NCBI GenBank assembly: GCA_000697665.1
Contig: KL197709.1
Span: 1,611,791-1,675,790 of the forward strand
DNA: 64,000 nucleotides
Reading direction: 5' to 3'
Origin: Jaapia argillacea MUCL 33604
Taxonomy: Eukaryota > Basidiomycota > Agaricomycetes > Jaapiales > Jaapiaceae
Position numbers and translations under genes: made by a program
Shown: positions 1-12,145 of the stretch, piece by piece
Position numbering within the stretch: position 1 is the first letter of the stretch
How the letters are laid out: every line of letters begins with the position of its first letter
The notes under the pieces: model-generated
Database searches by the model: none
Told to the model about the DNA's origin: nothing
What the model saw: only the letters and a program-made list of their open reading frames with translations

Positions 1-357
1 CAAGCGGCGCAGGGCCGTGGGAGGAATATTGACACTCAGTACCTTGTTTCCGATTCAGAATGAAACCACACACATATATATCATCCATAGCTCTAGCTGC
101 AGTACTTAGATATGAACAGCGACTGTTGCTTTCACAGGAACCAGCGACCAGTGCCCCCCCTTGTACCAGCCGTAGCAGTACCAGTGTCAGATGTGCACGA
201 CGAACTGTTTGTCCCATGTGGCTCGGCTATCAATACAGGAATCTCCAAATCACGTACTGGTAATGTGACCTCCTATGTGTGAAGCGGATATATAGTATAC
301 GTACTGTGCGGGTATCCGCCTGTTCTCAACCTCGACAGTCATCCCTTCGCCGCACAG
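1..357. other. Intergenic, 5' flank of the transhydrogenase gene
   Basis: No convincing coding sequence is seen. The short open frames here show no recognisable motif. The stretch probably holds the promoter and 5' leader of the downstream plus-strand gene. Confidence 0.5.
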
Positions 358-2451
358 ATGCCCCCACCAGCACCCCGCAATGCGATCCTTCGCCTGATGA
401 ACGCGTCCCGACACACTGCTTGTCCTTGTCACGGATGTTCATCTGGTCTTGGGCACGGACTGCTTGCTTTGAACCAGCTGCGAAAGTTCGCGACACCGGT
501 TCAGACTGTGGAGAAGGAGTATGCGTTCGAGGTATTTATCCCATTCATGAAGATCCGCTTCGGTGCTCATCGACTTTTTATAGGTGGCCGCATCGAACTT
601 GCGGTTTGGAGACGGTGTGACCGCGGAGGTCGGCATGGACTTGAAGAATATGAAGGCTACAAAGGTTTGTGGCATGTTCGCCTCCCGTCTCATGTCTGAC
701 CAACTGGTCTACAGGTTGGAGTTTTCACGGATCCTAATGTAGCGAAGCTGCCTCCCATGAAAATGGTCCGTCCCGAGGTTGTGATCATACTTAACTGGCG
801 CTCAGTCTGTCATTTAGGCTATCGCTTCTCTGGAAAACCAAACGGATCTTCCCTATGAAGTCTACGATCGTGTGGTCGCTGAACCTACGGAAGCTTCTTG
901 GCGAGATGCCATCGCATGGGCTAGGGAGCATGACTTCAGCCATTTCCTTGCGTCAGTCTCTGCCCATTGAGCGGCAGAGTTGAAATGCTGATTCTATTTA
1001 ATCAGCGTGGGTGGTGGGAGTGTCATCGACACAGCCAAAGCGGCCAACCTGTTCGTACACTCCATCCCTTCAGCCTATACATAATCTTACCCGCAATCCA
1101 GCTTCACTGTGTACAAGGACTCGGACTTGATGGATTTCATCAATGCTCCCATCGGCAAAGGACTTCCCATAACACAGACCTTGAGGCCTCTCATCGCTGG
1201 TATGTCACCTTTGATCCTCCGCCTACCCCTCCCTCTGATCACTCTCTCCCGACTTTCCAGTTCCCACAACTGCAGGAACGGGTTCCGAAACTACGGGGAC
1301 AGCCATTCTGGACATTACATCCCGAAATTTCAAGACGGGCATCGCCAACCGCGCTCTAAAGCCCACACTCGGCATCGTGGATACCTACAACACCGACACT
1401 TGTCCTACCGAAGTCCATATCAGTGCTGGTCTCGATGTCCTCTTCCATAGTATGGAGAGTTTCACCGCCATTCCGTAAGTGTTCTTCGTTCCCTTATACT
1501 GTCTTCTGGAAAATTTATGATCGAGTATCTTCCCACAGATATACGGAACGCACACCGAGGCCTTCAAACCCCATCAACCGACCTGCTTACCAGGGAAGTA
1601 ACCCTGTCGCTGACGTATTTTCCCTATGGGCTTTGAGACAGACGGTGAAGTATCTTCCGAGAGTTGCGAAGGATCGGGAAGATCGAGAGGCCAAGAGGCA
1701 GATGCTGTACGGCCTATGGAGTCTTTCGAGCGTCAAATATGGACCTAATGTCATTTCTTTGTTTGTAGGTTAGCAGCTTCGTTTGCTGGCATCGGGTTTG
1801 GTAATGCCGGCGTACATCTTTGTCACGGCATGAGCTACCCAGTACGTCCAACAACTCTCCAGCCCAGTGTCAGGTCTGATCCCTTGCGAACAGATCTCTG
1901 GCTTGAACAAGCAAGGGCCCAAGTATAAGCACCCAGGCTACCTTGTGGACACCCCAATTATCCCCCATGGTATCAGGTGAGCGTATACAGTCGAAAATCT
2001 TCTATCTTGACTCTCATCAATGTCGTGATATGCAGTGTCGCCTTGACCGGTCCCGCGGGTAAGCGTCCTCCTACCCTCGATCCCTGTAATCAATTTGATC
2101 TTACAACTTTTTCCAGTCTTCCAATTCACAGCGCCATCCTCTCCCGACCGTCATCGTGAAGCCTTGGCAATCTTCAATAATACCCTCGTCACAGATCCCT
2201 CTATCACCTCAATCCCCGACTCCGAAATCGGTGCCTACCTATTCGAAGCGATAGCGAGGTTCTTGGACGGATTGAATGTGCCCAGAGGTTTGAAGGCCGT
2301 TGGGTACAAGAAGAGTGATGTGGGGATGTTGGTTGATGGAACTATTCCACAGAGGAGAGTTTTGGATTTGGCTCCTGGAATTGGGGATGTTGCTGGAGAA
2401 GATGGTAGAGAACATCTGGAGAGGATTATGGAGGCTGCTTTGGAGTATTGA
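358..2451 (+). CDS. ADHFE1: Hydroxyacid-oxoacid transhydrogenase, iron-type alcohol dehydrogenase family (ADHFE1/HOT-like)
   Basis: Spliced product matches the iron-containing alcohol dehydrogenase fold. In this family the human enzyme oxidises 4-hydroxybutyrate to succinate semialdehyde while reducing 2-oxoglutarate to D-2-hydroxyglutarate in mitochondria. Visible motifs in order are a nucleotide-binding [16 protein letters not shown] segment joined across an intron near 0.97-1.01 kb, the APIGKG loop, [13 protein letters not shown] near 1.26 kb, and the C-terminal metal-site region [11 protein letters not shown] near 1.81 kb. The ATG at 358 is the first in frame and is followed by a Ser/Ala/Arg-rich stretch that could be a mitochondrial presequence. 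At least six short introns are required, for example around 770-820, 960-1010 and 1070-1103. The frame closes with TGA at 2449-2451. The family call is firm; the exact substrate is inferred from ADHFE1 similarity. Confidence 0.88.
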
Positions 2452-2551
2452 GTTGCGAGTCTGACCATACGAGTAGCACTCGTAGAAAGTGAATCATAGC
2501 AAGCGATTGGATTGATGATCTTATGTTCGATCGGAATTGACTGCTTGGAAT

Positions 2552-3866
2552 ATGTCCACTAATTCACGCAGAACCCTCTTTCGACCATGTATCGATCTCC
2601 ACAACGGCCAAGTCAAGCAGATCGTTGGAGGGACGCTCTCTGATCACGACCCTTCCACTCTAAAGACAAACTTTGTGGCAAGGTTCGCTCCTTCCCCTCG
2701 GGACTTTGGAATCTACTTGAACGACTCCTTATCTGCTTGGATGGTGCCTTCCACTACGGGCACAGCCAGTCTCCTGCAGAGTTTGCCAAACTATACAAAG
2801 ACAACGGTCTTGTTGGCGGCCATGTTATTAAACTTGGACCAGGAAACGATAACGCTGCACGGGAAGCTCTAGCGGCCTGGCCTGGTAAGTGCTTACACTA
2901 CTCTATGGTTGAGGAACACTCATCAGTTGTTTTGTTCTGAAGGGGGACTACAAATTGGAGGTGGTATCACCGATAAGAACGCTTCGGAATGGCTAGAGGC
3001 TGGCGCCGAGAAGGTCTGGCAAGCGTTCAATGTCAGAGGATACCCCCTCACATAGACTATCAGGTTATCGTCACCTCGTTCCTCTTCCCGGAGGCGAAGT
3101 TCTCCGTGGAGAGACTTAAATCCATATCGTCCGCAATTGGGAAGGAGAAACTTGTCGTTGATGTTAGGTAAGGTCATTTACACCTGGCAATAGTGTTCGA
3201 GCTGAGAGAATGTAGTTGTCGACGTCGGGGAGACAAATGGCTGGTTGCGATGAATAAATGGCAAGACATTACGGACATGGAGGTGTGTCGGGGTGAGTTG
3301 CTGCCGCTAAACTTTCCACCGTGTTATGCATCTCAAATAATGGGACAACCTAGAAACACTCGACCTCTTGTCGGAATACTGCAGGTACGCCATGGTTACC
3401 CCATCCGCGGTTGGCAATTCAACTCTCAATCCCAATTGTGCAGCGAATTCTTAGTACATGCGGCAGACGTTGAGGGATTGTGCCAGGGAATAGATGAAGA
3501 GCTCGTTGCCAGTAAGCAACATCATCATCTCACGATGGTTGTGTATTTATCAAACTCTAGAGCTTGGGGAGTGGGTTCATGTGCCGACCACATACGCCGG
3601 TGGAGCGAAAGGTGGGCGCCCGACCAGGTTGATTCAGTCCGAGGAGCCGCTGACTCTCGGTTATTGTAGACATTTCAGACCTTGATCTTGTTCAGAGGCT
3701 CTCTGGTGGGCGCGTCGACTTGACTTTCGGAAGGTCTGTCGGATCTCATTAATATAAATTGGATCGCTAATTCGTACTATTGCACAGTGCACTCGATATC
3801 TTTGGCGGGGAATTGGTGAAGTTCGGGGATTTGTGTGCTAGGAACGTGCAGGATAGTCAACTGTAA
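2552..3866 (+). CDS. HIS6: HIS6: phosphoribosylformimino-5-aminoimidazole carboxamide ribotide isomerase
   Basis: Cytosolic enzyme of the fourth step of histidine biosynthesis, isomerising ProFAR to PRFAR. The N-terminus [18 protein letters not shown] is the hallmark of HIS6/HisA, with the catalytic Asp in CIDLHNG. Spliced exons give [59 protein letters not shown] and a C-terminal [13 protein letters not shown], in the order expected for a (beta-alpha)8 barrel. The ATG at 2552 is chosen because [16 protein letters not shown] matches the usual start; an in-frame ATG at 2537 adds five residues. The first intron runs from about 2681 to 2759 and gives [15 protein letters not shown]. Several further introns of ordinary length follow. 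The stop is TAA at 3864-3866. Confidence 0.93.
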
Positions 3867-4205
3867 TTGCTTGAGTTGATGTAAATTGAAGGGTAAAGAA
3901 GCGCCTAAGCGTGGGAATGACATCGAAAGCGTGGGATCTCTGCTGCATAAACTAGATAGTACCCAGAAGTAAGGTTTGCCCTTCCAAACTTGGTTGCACA
4001 CATCGCAGCCGGTCTCAAGCTCATCAACGACATCCTCCTCAAGGTGAATGCTCTCTCCCTGCTGTCTCTATCGTGACTGCTTTACCCCATGATGCGGGAG
4101 AGAAGATGAAACCTCGCCCTCTCCGAGTCTTGGATTTCATACTCTGATGTCTCGGCAACGTCCCAGAACCTATACTGATTGTGTTTCCATGTCCTAGACA
4201 CCAAA
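3867..4205. other. Intergenic and probable 5' leader of the L35 gene
   Basis: No open frame with a motif. A GTGAAT donor near 4043 and a TGTCCTAG acceptor just before 4198 could bound a 5' UTR intron ahead of the L35 ATG, as often seen in fungal ribosomal-protein genes. This is inference only. Confidence 0.35.
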
Positions 4206-4742
4206 ATGCCCGGAAAGGTCAAGGCGTACGAACTCCAGTCCAAGTACATTCCCACCTATCCCCCCTTCTGGAGGAATGCTGATCTGTTGTAACCCAGGTC
4301 GAAGACTGACTTGACGAAACAACTCACGGAGTTGAAGAATGAGCTCCTTCAATTGCGTGTACAGAAGGTCGTAGGTGGATCTGCGGCTAAGCTGACCAAG
4401 ATGTGAGCGTTTCTCTTTGTGCCATCATGCTACCTGCTCATTTCCTTACCATCCCAGCAACACTGTCCGCAAATCAATTGCCCGCGTATTGACAGTGATG
4501 AACCATAAAGCACGTCAAAATCTCCGGGAATTCTACAAGGACAAGAAATACCTCCCTCTTGATCTCCGGGCGAAGCGAACACGCGCTATCAGGCGGCGAT
4601 TGACAAAGGTCCGTCCAACTCCTCTCTGTTCCTTGACTCTCTATTGATCCAACGACCGCAGCATGAGAAGTCGCTGAAGACGGAAAAGCAGCACAAGAAG
4701 GATATCCACTTCCCCATCAGGAAGTACGCCGTGAAGGCATGA
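4206..4742 (+). CDS. RPL35: 60S ribosomal protein L35 (uL29)
   Basis: Spliced product is about 124 residues, the usual length for eukaryotic L35, and is extremely well conserved. Exon 1 gives [13 protein letters not shown]. After an intron that begins GTACATTCC at about 4245 comes [16 protein letters not shown] and [17 protein letters not shown]. Then come [35 protein letters not shown] and the basic tail ending [11 protein letters not shown]. Three introns interrupt the gene, near 4245-4298, 4403-4456 and 4610-4662. The protein sits at the polypeptide exit tunnel of the large subunit. Frame and stop (TGA 4740-4742) are unambiguous. Confidence 0.96.
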
Positions 4743-5723
4743 TGAGGGAGATCCTTTGAGGGAGATTCGGAGTTGTTTCTGTGTTTTTATGTTGCAAGCT
4801 TTGATCGACTTCACCGACACGATATGCTATGCTATGTCTTTCATGCTGCCCAACGACATGCCATTGAATGGCTCGGTGATCATGTTGTCAACCCGATAGC
4901 TTGGAGTTCAGCATCTCCGGTCTGCTTCCTGTTTTTAAGGATAAGATTCGGTCAAGGGTATTTCGGATCTTGATGATGAACCGTATTTTGGAGAGGATTT
5001 TTGAGACATTGGAAAGACATGCGACATTTGCGTTTGTTTCAGCCTGTGCAGTGATCCAAAAGGGTAATGCGCGCCGCCGGGTAACGTTTGACGGTTTTGA
5101 CGACATAGGAGTTCTCAATTCTCGTGGCGCCTAACGACCCCATACCCCGGTTCTCACCTCCCCCTTCGACTTCAACAGCATCCTCATTGTCGCTTTCAGC
5201 TTTGTGAGACGATCCCACTCTTGCTTCTACTTTTCGATCTTTTCGGCTCCTTGGATTTGTACGGCGGAAATTCTACTCAAGCGCCTATCTCATCTCTTTA
5301 TTTCGGACGCGTTCCCAGCCATCCACAGCAATCCCATTATATTTCGCACCGTCAATCTGGCCTGAGTATACCCTTACCCACATCTTCTTGGCGAAGTTCG
5401 TCTCTTGTCTGTCCTATCTCTGCATATCAATCTCAGCCACTGAGCCGATACTCGTCACGACCTTCACGACCGTAACGCAAGCCAACTTAGCCAAGGCACC
5501 ATGGTCAGTAGACTGTTCCTGTTCTGATATAGATGAACCTGCGGTGGCATGGCGATCATCATCCCCGGCCAGACATCTCATTTGTGATGAGTCTCCAAGT
5601 GCACGCTGCAGCCCACGTGTGCCGCTAGAAGTCCTTCCGTGACCAGACGTCACTTTCTTGGCTTACTCGCTTGTTCTCCACAACCCTTCCCTGGGCGTTG
5701 TGTTGGACCCCTTCACTTTTATC
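4743..5723. other. Intergenic region between L35 and the GCK kinase
   Basis: About 980 bp without a supportable gene. Open frames on both strands show no family motif and no splice structure. The part from 5.15 to 5.65 kb is pyrimidine-rich and probably holds the promoter and 5' leader of the kinase. Confidence 0.5.
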
Positions 5724-8084
5724 ATGTCGCCAGGCTCCCGTTTGAAGAAGCGCAGTGTCTCGGGTGTTGATTCGAAAGGAGTACTGACTCCTTCTTCCCC
5801 TCAGAACTCTGAGCCGAAAACGCGCCCGCGGGAGCCTTATCCCATTCCAAGTAGCAATCCCGCCAGTCAGTATTCGCTACTGGAGAAGCTGGGGACGGGG
5901 AGTTTTGGCACAGTTTACAAAGCTATGCATAACGAAACCAAGCAGATCGTTGCTATCAAACAGATTGGTGAGTACCTGTCCGTGTCCTCGTGCTCCCATC
6001 CATTCATTGATTATCCTCTTCGATGCGTGGCAATCTGAAGATCTGGAAGATTCTGACGACGACATTTCCGAGATACAACAAGAAATCGCCAACTTGGCCC
6101 AATGCGACTCTGAGCACGTAACGCGATATTACGGGTCGTTCGTTGTGGCTTACAAGCTATGGATCGTCATGGAGTATTTGGCTGGTGGTTCCTGCCTCGA
6201 CCTCCTGAAACCTGGCGTCTTCTCCGAGGCACATATTGCCGTCGTATGTCGCGAACTGCTCCTCGGCCTAGATTACCTCCACAGCGAAGGTACCATTCAC
6301 CGCGATATCAAAGCTGCCAACGTTCTTCTTTCTTCGTCAGGCAAGGTTAAACTCGCCGATTTTGGAGTCGCTGCTCAACTTACGAGTACTCTGCGACACA
6401 CCTTTGTCGGGACGCCGTTTTGGATGGCGCCGGAGGTTATCCGGCAAGCTGGTTATGACGCGAAAGCAGACATATGGAGTTTGGGCATCACTGCGATTGA
6501 GATGGCCAAAGGCGAACCTCCTTTGGCCGAGTACCACCCCATGCGAGTGCTGTTTCTTATTCCGAAAGCGAAACCCCCTGTATTGGAAGGCCCTTTCTCC
6601 GTTGCGTTCAAGGATTTCGTAACCCTATGCTTGACGAAGGATGCCAAGGCTGTATGGCCCCTCCCTCTGTCACATTAACCGACATCTGATGAACCTACTT
6701 TTCCTCACAGAGACCGTCTACGAAGGATCTTCTACAACATAGATTTATTAAAGGCGCTCGCAAGACATCCTATCTTACGGAGCTTATTGAACGGTATCAA
6801 GATTGGCGGGCGAGGTCTCCCCATCGTGGGCACCAAACTATGTACCAGCCCTCGGTGCGAAATAGCGTCGCGTCGTGGGATGGAACCATGCGGAGTGATT
6901 GGAATTTCGACACCATCAAATCTGCGGCAGCGATGGGAACATTCCGAAACATGGCAAAGGATCTCATGCCTCCGGGTATGGAGCCTGACGACGATGAGTC
7001 CACGTACGAGGGCGAGATCAGACCTTCTGTGGACACTGGCGCTGCCACAAAAGGGAGTGACGTTGCTTCATCCAACGGAGTTGGCATCGGGGCAAACCTG
7101 GATGCAGCACATTCAACTGTTGTTATTCGGTCTCCACTGGACCTCAAAGATATTCCTGATATATCTTCGGACGATAGTTCGTCCTCGGAACCCGAGCCAG
7201 CGACACCGTCCCAAGGTCAACCCACATCTGAAGATACACCACCTCCCGCGTATACCCGTAGCCATAGTGGTTCGATGCGAAACTCACGACGGTCTTCGTA
7301 TTCCGCACGGAACAATGTCAACGGAGCAGGCGCTGTTCTTTCAAGTGCTGATCTGGGAACCGGAGTGGATACCATTCGCCCAGTGAAAAAGGTGGACACG
7401 GCGGGATCGTTGAGGCTGTCTGCGGATTTCATTGGAAGTGTGAGGCAGGCAAACGGTTCCAGCCCCGTATCCCCAACAAAGTCGTCTGGACACCAACGGG
7501 CAGCGAGTGAGGCAGCGAGGGTAGGAAGGGCGGTCGTTGACGATGTGGTACAACCAGTTATCCGCAGGGTCAGTGTTGACTACCATTCTGCACATTCTGG
7601 TGTTGATCATATAACAGGCAATTCGTGATGATATGGACGCCCGAGAAATCGAGTCCTTAAGCATGATTTCACGAGGTTTCGCGGAGCTGAAAGACGTTAA
7701 CCCTGAGCTTGCGTATGGAATCATCCTTGATGTGCTTTCTGGTCTCAACGAGTACGTTGGTTTTACGCTGCTCTCTTCCTCATTTGACCGTTTTCGCCCA
7801 GAAATCCGGCAATTCGAAACCACATCCAAACATCAAGGTCACTTTTCCCGCACAGACGCATCATCCGCAAGAGCGAGATGACGAGCAAGGGGTTAGTAGT
7901 GACTGAAGAGGAGGAGATATCCGGTCTACCCTCGACGTCAGGCTCAAGCCCTACTCATTCCCCGACCGCGACACAACGCGTTGAGGAACCTGGTTCACCT
8001 GCGCGAAAATCCCCGATAGCGGAACTCTTGTACATGAGATGGTTGCAGGGGCTGCAGATCAAATGGCCGAGTATATTGTCATAG
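5724..8084 (+). CDS. STE20-family protein kinase, germinal-centre kinase group III (Sid1/Nak1/Don3/Kic1-like)
   Basis: Serine/threonine kinase with an N-terminal catalytic domain at about residues 50-305 and a long Ser/Pro-rich C-terminal tail. Motifs seen are the glycine loop [18 protein letters not shown] with the ATP-binding Lys, [11 protein letters not shown], the DFGVAAQL magnesium loop, and [11 protein letters not shown], which is diagnostic for STE20/GCK kinases. [20 protein letters not shown] completes the C-lobe. The GCKIII subgroup is suggested by [19 protein letters not shown] and the [13 protein letters not shown] stretch just after the domain. In fungi these kinases act upstream of NDR kinases in the SIN or MOR/RAM pathways, or in cell separation (Don3). 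Introns include about 5968-6038, inside the N-lobe, and one near 6651-6711. An in-frame ATG at 5658 would add 22 residues; 5724 is preferred because the preceding residues look like leader. The exact orthologue among Sid1, Nak1, Kic1 and Don3 is not resolved. Confidence 0.88.
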
Positions 8085-8405
8085 TTCTCAGATTGGATGG
8101 TCTGATTTTCATCCTCTGCCTCGCTCTTTTCTAGGACAATCCCGGACACCCTAATATCTTTATTTATCCTCCATGGTTCTTCATATCATCCTGTATCTTC
8201 GTCTTCGCATTTCCTACTGCCCGTCATCCGCTATCCTACGCTATTCCATTTCGCTGTATTTTGTTGACACACCCCCTGCCTTCCATAGTTCACGACACTC
8301 ACGATAACTACACAAGTACTCACGCTCCCCACGAAGATGATCCGATTCTTGTAGTACATATTACAACAACACGACGGATTGATCGATTTGATGAACAAAA
8401 GCATC

Positions 8406-9740
8406 CTACTGCAGGAGTCTGCTCTTCACCCAGAGACTTCCCAGATGATTCGAAGTATCAGGTGTCCATTTACTAGCACCTTTGGTCCACAAGACATCAC
8501 CTTGGCGGAAGTTAGCACGGTATACACGACAGAAGTGGTGATCACGAACTAGGAAGAGCACACATCGTGAGTGTGGGGCAGAGGTCCGACCACTTCTCTA
8601 AGATGAGGTGTTCATCATCCAGATCCCTGACTTGGGGAAGAAGACCGTATGCGGCGATGGTAGTCGTCACGTCGAGGCGTCGGAGGCGATTGAGAGAAGG
8701 GAGTATGCACTGTAATTGGTTCAAGAAGGAGCCAGGCTAACTTATAGTGTAAAAATATGGACCAAAGTGAATGGGACGGGCGGCGTACTCGTCTGCTATG
8801 GTCTCGTTCCACGAGCATCGTGCTTGTAAAGACAAGAACTTCAATTTCGGACAGTGAGCGGGCGACAGCCTCCGCTAACCGCAGACACCACATCAGACCG
8901 GTGAAGCGAAGGATGCGAATTGGGTTTGAAGACATGTTCATCTGCTCGGCCAAGAAATCAAAATCATCGCTACACTCGCTGCTCACGATCCCAATTTCGG
9001 TGACTCGGGACCCTGGAATGAACATGGGAACAAGTTCGGTGGGTCCTGTGAAGGAAGACAGTTCACGAAGGACCATGGGAGGGATTGTTTGAGGGGAAAT
9101 GGTGTGGGATGGACGGATGGTGAGGTTTTGTATGGAGGGATGACGAAGGATGAAGGAAATGGCTTCTGGCCCCAGGTCGATATCGTATGTAAGCTTCCTG
9201 AGGCGAGGGAAGTGACATCCGCCTAAAATGGTCTCGAACTGGATGCCACCGCCAGAGAGATCTAGTGAAGTGACGCCGCTCGCCGAATTCAACGCGGTGC
9301 AGACGAGACGATAGAAGGAGTGAAGGTGGGTGCGGTCATTCCGACGGGGAGGGAAGTATAAACCATCCAACAGGTGAACATTGGGGAAAAATCCATGTAG
9401 AGGTTCAGGGGGGTGATTCCTCTCCCTAGATGATTCATTCCGATGTCAGCAAACACCACAGTCGGTCGCACAAACGAGAAACGCACTTGATTGTGATGAC
9501 CAAATGCCTCACAACATTGGCTACACCTGGGACGTTCAAGAGTGTTTTGCAGCATTTCACGACATCTGAAGACGTGTGTAGCTCTATTGTACGATAGAGA
9601 GTGCCAATAGCGATGGAGTTGAACAGCCGAGAGGCACAACAGAGCGAGAGCAAGTCCGAACGGGGGACTTGCTCGAAGATGTGTTCCAGCAGTTCTACAA
9701 CAAGAATCGCTGAGGGCGGTGTGTCGCCTCCCGAATTCAT
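8406..9740 (-). CDS. F-box/leucine-rich-repeat-like protein, copy A
   Basis: Four exons on the minus strand (9740-9487, 9425-8789, 8736-8550, 8500-8406) give 390 residues with all phases consistent. The N-terminus AILVVELLEHIFEQVPRSDL and LLSLCCASRLFNSIAIGTLY is an F-box-type helix pair, which would bind SKP1 in an SCF ubiquitin ligase. The rest resembles degenerate leucine-rich repeats with short hydrophobic strands. It is clearly related to the plus-strand protein at 15.1-16.8 kb: SFYRLVCTALNSASGVTSLDL here matches SFYRVFNDALSQMSNLTHLEL there. Both end with a KWSDLCPTLTMCAL / VWSERCPSLIQSAL block followed by a phase-1 intron. The donor of the last intron reads GTTCGT, which is weak. The target is unknown. 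F-box assignment rests on motif shape only. Confidence 0.7.
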
Positions 9741-12145
9741 GTTGGTGTGCGGTATTCAACCTGGGCGAGAAGAGGTCCAACTGATACTGGCACGGAGGAA
9801 TAAATTTTTGAAGGCTGATAGCAGGAAACTTACCTCAAAGTCCTACGTACAAAGCCTCGAGGTCGGACAGTTGGACGACCATACTAGGCGAAGTATATCT
9901 TTGTGGATCATTGTCACTCCCTTTGGCTTAGCTTGTTAACGGCAACCCTAATAGCAAAGCCGAAGCAACTCCGCCACGACCGCGAGCTTGCAAGCCATGA
10001 AATGGAGGTCGTTGATGTGATCCAAGGATCTAACGCCTTGACCCCGAAAGCCCGAGGTTTGATCAAGTGGCCACTCGAACGCCTGAAGCTTGCGAGAAGA
10101 GTGAGGTTGAGGAGCAGCGTTCGAATTTACGTATGGTACACGAAATCTCAATCAACTTTCCGACAAGTCGCGACTCCGAATTTAGAAATGATTTTTCTAT
10201 GCGCCTTTGGGAAGGGTTCAATGGTGGGATAGGGTCGATAAGTACTGGACTTTTGGGTGGTTGCGCCGTCCACTACACGTATAGGGATCAGTGCATCTTA
10301 GGACAAGTTGCAATGGTGTTCCCAATTACTCATTCACCATGGTTCTAGCGTAGTGATGCCGTGTTGGAACGTTGACCGATCCATGGTGTAGATCTAGAGG
10401 CGTTCCTCGGATTCACCGAGGAGCAGGGTTTGGGGTTGGCGTATACCTCGGAGACTCGAAATTGGAGTGGTGGACCTGCCTACTAGCCTAGACTAGACCT
10501 CACACTCGAAACTTTGGATCTCGGATCCGGAGCGGACCACTGTGGAAGGCAAACCCCACCATCGGGTCACCAAACGAACATCCCCTCAAGCTGGCGATTT
10601 CAGGCGCCATACATAATACCAAGTGCTGTGGCGCATATTTGATCGATATCATTCAACGCAGCGACGAACACACGAGTTGGTTGCTTGGATCGACCTGCGG
10701 CCGTTGGCAAACGAATTGGTAAAGACAAAGTCGTGCATGATCTATCCTGAAACCACATTTCGTGACATACATCGCTCGTAGTGTCTCATCAAATAAATAC
10801 CGACCCGCCCCGTTGGATCCCCCGCACTACGAAGGAGTCAGGAGGTGCAAAAGGTCAAGTTGAACAATGGTCCACTTAGTATCCGTTGAATCGCTTGAGA
10901 CATGCCAAGGGAGAACGCTCAATGGCAAAAAGGGGGAACCTCAGGAGCTGGAGCCGCGGTCACTTAGTCACGGCCGAGGATGACCCTCCACGCAAAAGAA
11001 CGAGGACATATGTTTGCGGCTGAGGGTTGCCCGATTTTTGAGAAGGACTCCGAGTGCATCGGAACAATGGTTGTCGGTGAGAAGAGCGACGGGCGGCATC
11101 TGCAACCTGCTCATCGGAATTCCAGGAATTGCGGCGTTCTCTCCAGCTTCTACGGTGACTTTTATCCGTGGAGAGTGTTGAGAACGGCAAATCCTTGTCG
11201 AAATCGCAATTGTAGAATCCCGTGGCTATAGGCGACGTCGACCAAGAATAGATTTGGGTTTATGCAAGGTCAATTACCGTCCATAGACAATTAGGGTGGC
11301 AGTAGTAGGAATAGAGGCAGTAGAGCTCCAGGTGCAAGGACAGATCGTGCCCTTGAAGGATGCGACTAGAATTGCTGTATAAATAACGCAAGCGTCGAGT
11401 CACGACCTGAGACGATCTATCTGTGCCAGAGACGAGGTAAGTATGTAGCTGCCACAACTGCAGACCAACGGATGAAAGTTCGCTGGGGCCGTGAAACACA
11501 CGATTTCCGAAAGATATGCAAGCAGCAAGGTTTTGTGTCAAGACAACGGTGGCAAAGTTTTATCGTTTCGGGAAACAAAGGAGGCTATGCCTTCGAGGGC
11601 AATTACATCTCCGGGGAAATGATAATTATCGAAAACCTGACACCGATCCAGCCTCCGGATCCGCCTCCATCAAGACTCTGGGCACGCGCTCTTTAGCAAT
11701 ACGTATGCGCCGACGTGGGTACATTTGATGGAAAAGTTGGGAGACGGTGAGTGTTGAGCGAGTTATGTTGCCTCTGCACTCCTGGCTCTGCTCATTCGGT
11801 GGCATGTTCTGGCACACAGCCTTGCAACGAGACAGGAAACGTCAGGAAAGAAGGTTAGAGGAATAAGCGTGTGGATGGGACACAGCATTCCGTCAGGGAC
11901 CAATTGATGAGTAGGAACAGACGGGATCGGCATGATTTGTGCCGAAAACAGTACCCGTTCGAAGGCCAGAATTCAAATCCAGAGAGAACACATCGACCAG
12001 CCAAGATGGCAGTCGGGCGGTCAGTCATGGCCGTCCACCCCCCTATATATTCCAGGTCTCGTTGGCAAGGGGGCTTCAAGGCTGTTAATCCTCTTTCAAC
12101 CCTTCGACTTAATTACCTGTCTCCTTCCCTTTCGGCGAGCAGGCT
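9741..12145. other. Gene-poor stretch of about 2.4 kb
   Basis: No model with a family motif or consistent splicing could be built on either strand. The open frames present are short and of mixed composition. No clear terminal repeats, transposase motif or tRNA were recognised. Its position between F-box copy A and the chitin deacetylase, beside the inverted-repeat element further right, suggests a decayed, repeat-derived interval, but this is inference. Confidence 0.4.

Noticed and set aside
9903-10348. Overlapping plus-strand frames of about 100 residues
   Set aside because: No ATG context, motif or homology pattern; the two frames overlap each other and look like noise.
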